A DNA stretch of 64,000 bases from Musa acuminata AAA Group (Eukaryota; Streptophyta; Magnoliopsida; Zingiberales; Musaceae). Both the position numbers and the translations under genes were made by a program. Shown piece after piece: positions 58,821 through 64,000 of this stretch; positions within the stretch are counted from its first letter, which is position 1; each line of letters opens with the position of its first letter. A model generated the notes under the pieces. That model saw nothing but the letters and a program-made list of their open reading frames with translations, ran no database searches and had not been told where the DNA came from. The DNA lies in NCBI RefSeq assembly GCF_036884655.1, contig NC_088349.1, positions 44,296,501-44,360,500 of the forward strand, in the 5' to 3' direction.

Positions 58821-59170
58821 ATTTCTTGGAGGTGAAGATAAAGCACTTACTTGGAACTGCAGATTAGGAGACAAAGGTATGGGCGGCATGGTGGGCCGAA
58901 CCCTGGAAACCCCATCGCCGGCGGCATTTCCCCAAGAGTTCAGCTCCTCTCCACTGGATATCCTCCTCTGCGGGACGAAGATAAAGCATTTCCCCGAGAG
59001 TGAAGATAAAGAATTTCTTGGAGGTGAAGATAAAGCACTTACTTGGAACTGCAGATTAGGAGACAAAGGTATGGTCGGCATGGTGGACCGAACCCTGGAA
59101 ACCCCATTGCCGGCGGAATTTCCCCGAGAGTTCACCTCCTCTCCATTGGATATCCTCCTCTGCGGGACGA
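58821..59170 (+). repeat. 158-bp tandem duplication in the ERF gene, period 192 bp
   Basis: 58821-58978 and 59013-59170 match at 151 of 158 positions. The period of 192 bp equals 64 codons, so the frame is kept. The 34-bp joint 'agataaagcatttccccgag' onward is built from fragments of the unit itself. Each copy holds an ATG in the same context (58879 and 59071). Confidence 0.97.
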
Positions 59171-59826
59171 CGCCGCTCCGGGCCGCCCGCTCCGCTGCAG
59201 CGCTGTCCATCGGCTCCTCCGTCTACCATCGCCAGGCGGAGCTCCTCCGTAGGTTCAGCACCCATTACCACCATTGCGGCGCGTCCAAGGACGCCGTCGC
59301 CTCAGCGGCGGAGACGGGGGAGAAGCGGAAGCTCTACCGGGGGGTGCGGCAGCGGCACTGGGGGAAGTGGGTGGCGGAGATCCGGCTGCCGCAGAACCGG
59401 ACGCGGATCTGGCTTGGGACCTACTACTCGCCCGAGTCGGCGGCGTACGCGTACGACCGGGCGGCCTACAAGCTCCGCGGGGAGTACGCGCGCCTCAACT
59501 TCCCGGCCCTGCAGGACGCCGGCGACTGCCCCGAGCGGCTGCGGCCGCTGCAGTCGGCCGTGGACTCCAAGATCCAGGCCATCTACCAGCGCCTCGGGCG
59601 GCGCCGTGGGGCCATGCGGGACGCGGCGGTTGGCAAGAAGGAGAAGTCGGCGGAAGAGAAGAACACGAGGAAGAAGAAGAAGAACAGGGTTTCATCACCG
59701 ACGACGTCGTCGTCTTGTGCGCCTGCGTCATCAGAGAGCTTGGCAGGCGAAATGGACGGCGAGTGTTCGTTCGCGCTGTTGCCATCCTACGATCCAGAAC
59801 TAATCTGGGAGGTGCTCGCTAACTAA
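58879..59826 (+). CDS. AP2/ERF transcription factor, DREB A-6 / ERF group I (ERF060-062-like)
   Basis: From ATG 58879 the frame gives 315 residues; from ATG 59071 it gives 251. The single AP2 domain spans about residues 152-210 of the long form: [40 protein letters not shown], then [20 protein letters not shown] (Val, not Ala) is the DREB-type pattern. The following [19 protein letters not shown] and the end [16 protein letters not shown] fit group I (A-6) members. Such proteins bind GCC or DRE/CRT boxes and control stress or wax and wall genes. A Lys-rich stretch [17 protein letters not shown] is a likely nuclear signal. No intron is needed. The N-terminal part is a tandem duplication that turned former leader sequence into coding. 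The frame from TTG at 58813 has no ATG upstream, so 58879 is the first usable start. Confidence 0.88.
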   Translation: MGGMVGRTLETPSPAAFPQEFSSSPLDILLCGTKIKHFPESEDKEFLGGEDKALTWNCRLGDKGMVGMVDRTLETPLPAEFPREFTSSPLDILLCGTTPLRAARSAAALSIGSSVYHRQAELLRRFSTHYHHCGASKDAVASAAETGEKRKLYRGVRQRHWGKWVAEIRLPQNRTRIWLGTYYSPESAAYAYDRAAYKLRGEYARLNFPALQDAGDCPERLRPLQSAVDSKIQAIYQRLGRRRGAMRDAAVGKKEKSAEEKNTRKKKKNRVSSPTTSSSCAPASSESLAGEMDGECSFALLPSYDPELIWEVLAN

Positions 59827-59838
59827 CTAACATGGACG

Positions 59839-59841
<3 letters not shown>

Positions 59842-59917
<76 letters not shown>

Positions 59918-59956
59918 GTATATATATATGTACATGTATATATATATATGTACATG

Positions 59957-59989
<33 letters not shown>

Positions 59990-60010
59990 GTATATATATG
60001 TGTGTGTGTG
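59842..60010. repeat. Compound CT / TA-TG microsatellite
   Basis: (CT)n at 59842-59880 followed by TA runs broken by 'tgta' and 'gtacatg' to 60010, ending in (TG)n. It starts 16 bp after the ERF stop codon, hence probably in the 3' UTR. Confidence 0.95.
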
Positions 60011-60202
60011 GACTGATGGTTGATGCTAATCTGGCTTGCAGCTGCACAGTTTGGCACCGTCGATGTTATCTTCGGTCATTGTTGACGAAGAAGTCTTTCG
60101 ATGAACACACCCAACTTTTTAGAATAATATGCTTATAAATAATTGGTGTATTCTACTTTATGTGTTATGAAATTACAAAGATGTGTATATGTCTTGATGG
60201 AT

Positions 60203-60205
<3 letters not shown>

Positions 60206-60269
<64 letters not shown>
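60206..60269. repeat. TA microsatellite
   Basis: A 64-base TA alternation between the ERF gene and the 60384 open frame. Confidence 0.95.
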
Positions 60270-60273
<4 letters not shown>

Positions 60274-60383
60274 TTAGACCGAGGATCTAAATTCATCATA
60301 ATTTATAAAATAATTAATACATTATCTTTAATATAAGTTCCTGCAGGCTGTTACGTGCATGTCGCTGTCCCACATGCAAGCCT

Positions 60384-60662
60384 TTACGCCCTGCAATACA
60401 AGCTGCGTTTAGATTCGTGAAAAAGTGGTACCGGAATGTCTTCTCCGACTCTTCTCAATCGTACACGTAGGCGAGTCAAGATTGGTGGTTTTCCGATCCC
60501 CCTTTTTGTTTTTTGTTCTTTGGTTTCGATCGGGATAACCATGCCTCGCAGTGGTAGGAGGCCCACGTCTCCTATGTCGTCGGCCGTGGAGTGCTCGTCG
60601 CGGCCACAGAAGAAGGTGATGTCGCACCGCATGAAGAAGCATGATGATGAGATTGCACCCAT
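60384..60662 (-). CDS. Unrecognised 92-residue open frame
   Basis: Starts MGAISSSCFFMRCDITFFCG and ends in a basic stretch (LTRLRVRLRRVGED) plus HESKRSLYCRA. The ATG has an A-rich, purine-rich leader 'cgagagaaagcaATGG'. The stretch is GC-richer than its surroundings. I do not recognise a family. The opposite strand is also open (60436-60690, 84 residues), so coding direction, or coding at all, is unproven. An LTR element begins at 60807, about 145 bp upstream of this ATG, and would have replaced its promoter if the gene is real. Confidence 0.25.
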   Translation of the reverse strand: MGAISSSCFFMRCDITFFCGRDEHSTADDIGDVGLLPLRGMVIPIETKEQKTKRGIGKPPILTRLRVRLRRVGEDIPVPLFHESKRSLYCRA

Positions 60663-60806
60663 TGCTTTCTCTCGTTTCTTCGGTTTCTGATACTCTTCGA
60701 ATTGGATCTTGTGTTGCCTCGCAGTGATGTTTTGGTTTTGTAACGCGACAGAGTGAATATGAAATAAGGATGTGATGTTTCCGAGGAAGCAACCGGAGCC
60801 CCGTGA

Positions 60807-61253
60807 TGTAACGGACAAACTTCTAAACAAGATGTTGGATGTAATGCTTATGTCTCTCCGTTGTCTTTTGGCATGTTCATGCCTTGTACAGAATGTAAAG
60901 GGGCGGCCGAAGGTTTAATAGTCCCATTTTAGTTGGGTTGGTGGCCTCTTTAGGCTTGTAAATAAAGGTTGTATCATGTGGACACGTTCGAGAGCTTTTC
61001 GGTCTGTAATGGACCATTTTACCCTTTGTTGTGCAACTATTCAGAGCTTGTAAAGTCTGTTTGTAATTTGCATTGTCTATGAAGTGTTTTTCGGACATGT
61101 TTGCTTGTGGATCCCGATTGAGGCGTTCTCTTTAACCCGTTCTCTCTTTTGTTGGTCCTAAGGGACAATGGGAGGCTTCGGGGAGGCTGACCTTTGCGGA
61201 CGGACGCGCGAGGGTGCCGCACGCCTTAGGCAAAACCAGCTAAGGTCGTGACA
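60807..61253 (+). repeat. 5' LTR of LARD-like element
   Basis: Right end fixed by the adjacent primer site; left end from TGTAAC against ..GTGACA. The start could be 60804 instead. Confidence 0.65.
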
Positions 61254-61256
61254 TTA

Positions 61257-61268
61257 TGGTATCAGAGC
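61257..61268 (+). other. Primer-binding site, initiator-Met tRNA
   Basis: TGGTATCAGAGC, complementary to the 3' end of plant initiator-methionine tRNA, three bases after the LTR. Confidence 0.85.
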
Positions 61269-64000
61269 GGGATAAGCACTCATAGAAACACTTGACATGC
61301 AAACGTGGGGGACCTAGCGGGGCTGCGTTGAGGGCAGTCAGCACACGCGCGACCGTTTGAGGGAAAACGGGCATGGAGATGTAGGGAAAAGAGTCGCTCA
61401 GAGGAGCGGGCATCTGAGATTGGCATTTAGAGGAATGGCCAACCCTTCGCGCAAGAGGCACCACGAGAACAGGCAAGCTTGGAAGAATTTGGAGCGCACA
61501 AAGGTTGGGATGGCTGAGTTTGAGCTACGGCTCAACGTTGACAACTTTACTTGATGGTGCTCAAGGCAAGCGAGGCGCTTGGCAAAGGACGAGACCATGC
61601 AAAGTGGAATTAGTTGCTCAGCGATCGAAAGAGTTGTGCAAAGCTCACAGAGGTGAGGGGAATTGCTAACTCGAAGAATTCGGTACTCATGCATGGGCTT
61701 GTATGCGGACGATGGATTGTTCGTGGCCATCCCAAGGCGGTCGAGACTCGGCGCCATGAAGCATTGAAACTTTCTCTTCGACATGCGAAGGATACGTCCG
61801 GAGGAGGCTGAAGTGTGCAACGAGTTCAGCATGTTGCTAGGCCTTGAGGGGTGCAGCGGTGGCTGTATTGACGTGGAGGCGCAATCTAGCAAGTGCGTTT
61901 GCAAGAGGCAGAACAATGCACAGTTTGTTCAGCAGATCGGAGTAGTCCAAGGGGATGGTGGTCTCCGAAACGAAGAGAGATGTTGCTCCAACGGGACAGT
62001 TATCCAGGAGGGATAAGTCTCGGCACTCCAGAGGGAGAATCATGTGAGACGGACTTCACATGTTGAGGAGGAGTACCTCACAAACAACTACTCCACGAAG
62101 CTCAATGGACCGAGCAAGCAGCGAGGAGTTGTCACATGATCTCGCTCGAGAGAATGCATGGGTGGATGCATTGCGAGATCAAGTGGGGGAGCGACCCAAA
62201 GCAACTCAAATGGAGGCACACTTGGAGTCGATATGGAGATCGGACTCAAGGGAGGGCTGACCCGTGGAATGGTGGGCGCGAGGGCCACCATCGACTCAAT
62301 GCAAAAACGAGGAGCGGAGCAACTTGGGTGTAACTTGGCGAAGTACCCAAGCCGCATGAAGGGAGCCAGCATAGAAGTTGGAACATGGAGCAGAGGCACA
62401 GCGCTTTCCCTAGACAGAGGTCAAGGACATGAACTCTTGCAGAGGCAGGAGTAGAATCATGTTGTTCCCTGGGTCCTTCATTCTGACAGAGCGGACTCAT
62501 CTTGCATGGTGCCAAAGACGAAGGGAGCTTCGGGGCACATGCACCTTATCTCGGAGGAGCATTCGATGGAGGAATTAAGGCGACTCAATTTGCGGAGGCG
62601 AAGTTGGGTACAGAAGGCCTTAGCACGGGGCAAGAGGACGCAAAGGCGGGTACTCTTGAAGAATATGCCACAGTGTTGCCATTCGAGTTGCTATGAAGGA
62701 AGCGGTGCGCAGTGGAGATTGTGCTGGTAGGGGCAGAGGTCCAGGATCCAGACAATGGTGCACAAATTACAGTGAAGTCGGTGGACTTCGGGAGCTACTA
62801 GGCGACGGACTGTCCTAGAGCGGTGCTTCATCTAGGTGTGACCCAAGAGTGGGTGGATGAAGGTCGATTGCCAAAGGAGCGAACAAAATCGAAGGTGGAG
62901 GAGACCCTGCGATGTATTGGCAGAGGCCACACATGGAGGGTTCACAATTCGAGTTTATTCCACAAGGATCAGAATGCAATAGAGATGTCACCAGGAGGCG
63001 ACATGGTGCAGCGGATCGTGGTGGAACAGTTCGTGGCAATGCGACACACACGACATAGTCCCGGGAGGGACTAGATCATATGGAGGTATGATCGGGAGCT
63101 ACTGGGAGCTCCGCTTTGGTGAACAACACGACGACAAGAAGGGCTATGGATTCAAGGAGTGAAGGCCATGGTACCGCAGAGGCGGGTCTTCCGGGCGTGC
63201 ACCGAATTTTGCATCGGATGAAAACCTTGGTCATCAGCATATGGGGGCTGGGTTCCACCAAGGGAAAAGTTCGAATGCAAGTACCAGTGAGTCCCATGAG
63301 AGGGACTTGATCATGCAGAGGTATGATCGAAGCAGCTGGAGAGTTGGACTGCTCCAGAGCTCATATTCGCTTAAGGGAGCCCGACAAGTCAGAGGACAAG
63401 GTCGAGTAAGCGAACGTTGCTACCAAGGAAGCTAAGGAGGACAGAATCGGTGCAAACCCTACAATGTGATGGCAGAGGCCATGCATGGGAGTTGCAATCT
63501 ATCTTTCCATCGACCAAACAGACTGCTTGGAGAACACAGAGGTGTTGAAGCAGGAGGTCGAAAGGGGCGAGGAAGCGACGACGAGTCCAGAGGGACTTAG
63601 CTACCCAAAATCAAGCATCAGTTAGAATGGAGGTGGACTCAGAGGAGTGCCACGGAGACATCTCTACTGATTGTGAAGGAAAGGGATACAGAGGCGAGGC
63701 GACGGATAGTAGGGCCATGGGCATGGCAGCGCCATGGTACCGCAGAGGCGGGACTTCCGTGCAAGTCATTGATCCCTTGCTCTCACGGAGGGAGAGCGCT
63801 TGGTCGTGAAAGGGGTCGAGGAGGTGGAGCATGCAGAGGCAATCTCCAAGTACCGAGACAAGGCTGAAGGGCAGAGGCCAAGAAACTTCGTAAGACCGGT
63901 GTCAACAAGTTTCTCATCAAGATAGCCGTAAGTGAAGGACTTCGGGTCATGCAAGAGTGCACGACCAAGGAACGAAGCAGGCAGTACGTGGTGCTGTACC

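Larger units (their letters stand above)
60807..64000 (+). mobile_element. Non-coding LTR retroelement (LARD-like), runs off the window
   Basis: A 5' LTR of about 447 bp (TGTAACGG.. to ..GTCGTGACA at 61253) is followed after three bases by TGGTATCAGAGC (61257-61268), the initiator-methionine tRNA primer site. The next 2.7 kb has no gag or pol in any frame, only short open frames and dispersed internal repeats: 'atggtaccgcagaggcggg' at about 63168 and 63736, 'gaggtatgatcg' at about 63082 and 63319, and 'ggcagaggcca' at about 62919 and 63472. A long LTR element with a non-coding interior is called a LARD and needs helper enzymes. The 3' LTR lies outside the window. Confidence 0.75.

Noticed and set aside
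59056..59822. Overlapping frames across the ERF gene
   Set aside because: Shadows of the GC-rich AP2 exon without domain resemblance.

Overview
The window is plant nuclear DNA, most likely from a monocot. Banana or a relative (Zingiberales) is my best guess, from the very GC-rich 5' halves of two genes set in AT-rich, transposon-filled DNA; no organism label is proven by the sequence. Only three genes look intact: an intronless GT47 exostosin-type glycosyltransferase (27748-29211, +), a four-exon 60S ribosomal protein L35a gene (40932-41557, +), and an AP2/ERF transcription factor of the DREB A-6 / ERF group I type (58879-59826, +). A broken 3' piece of a cyclic-nucleotide-gated channel gene lies at 51456-51905 (-). 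A 92-residue open frame at 60384-60662 (-) has no recognised relative. The rest is transposable elements, their debris, satellites and AT-rich spacer.

Left third. A hAT DNA transposon (685-5491), with an exact 8-bp target duplication and a decayed BED/DUF659/hATC transposase gene, sits in an array of diverged units of about 270 bp. Next is a nest of elements. A Ty3/gypsy element (about 6519-20690, +) has been split by a SIRE/Maximus-like copia fragment (8978 to about 11900, -) and by a separate lone LTR (12104-13382). Its 3' LTR is split again by a complete Tork-like copia element (14937-20433, -, target duplication CAACC). A 5'-truncated L1-type LINE tail follows (22056 to about 22480, -).

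Middle. After a gene-poor spacer with a 115-bp TA microsatellite and a perfect 18-bp-arm hairpin comes the GT47 gene, followed by a 70-bp minisatellite. A decayed L1-type LINE (about 30186-40400, -) is split by a young Tork-like copia element (34780-40048, -, target duplication GGTTT). That element's polyprotein frame is broken only by three stop codons. The L35a gene starts about 900 bp to the right of the copia element and uses a GC-AG second intron. A plausible 2.6-kb 3'-UTR intron carries a truncated LTR of the same family as the 12104-13382 copy.

Right third. A gypsy element of 3.8 kb (45175-48982, target duplication GTATT) keeps gag but carries 57-58-bp and related tandem repeats where pol would be. 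A decayed RTE-type LINE (about 49370-51030, +) contains two TA microsatellites inside former coding sequence. After the channel-gene fragment and a diverged non-coding duplication (53201-54897) comes the ERF gene. Its N-terminus has been lengthened by an in-frame 192-bp tandem duplication. The window ends in a non-coding LTR retroelement (60807 to beyond 64000) with an initiator-methionine tRNA primer site.

The three genes show no joint pathway: cell-wall or Golgi glycosylation, translation, and transcriptional control. I found no new multi-gene system. The most unusual structures are the ERF duplication, the gag-plus-repeat gypsy element, the LINE-born microsatellites and the hAT insertion whose empty site can be read from its own tandem-repeat host.
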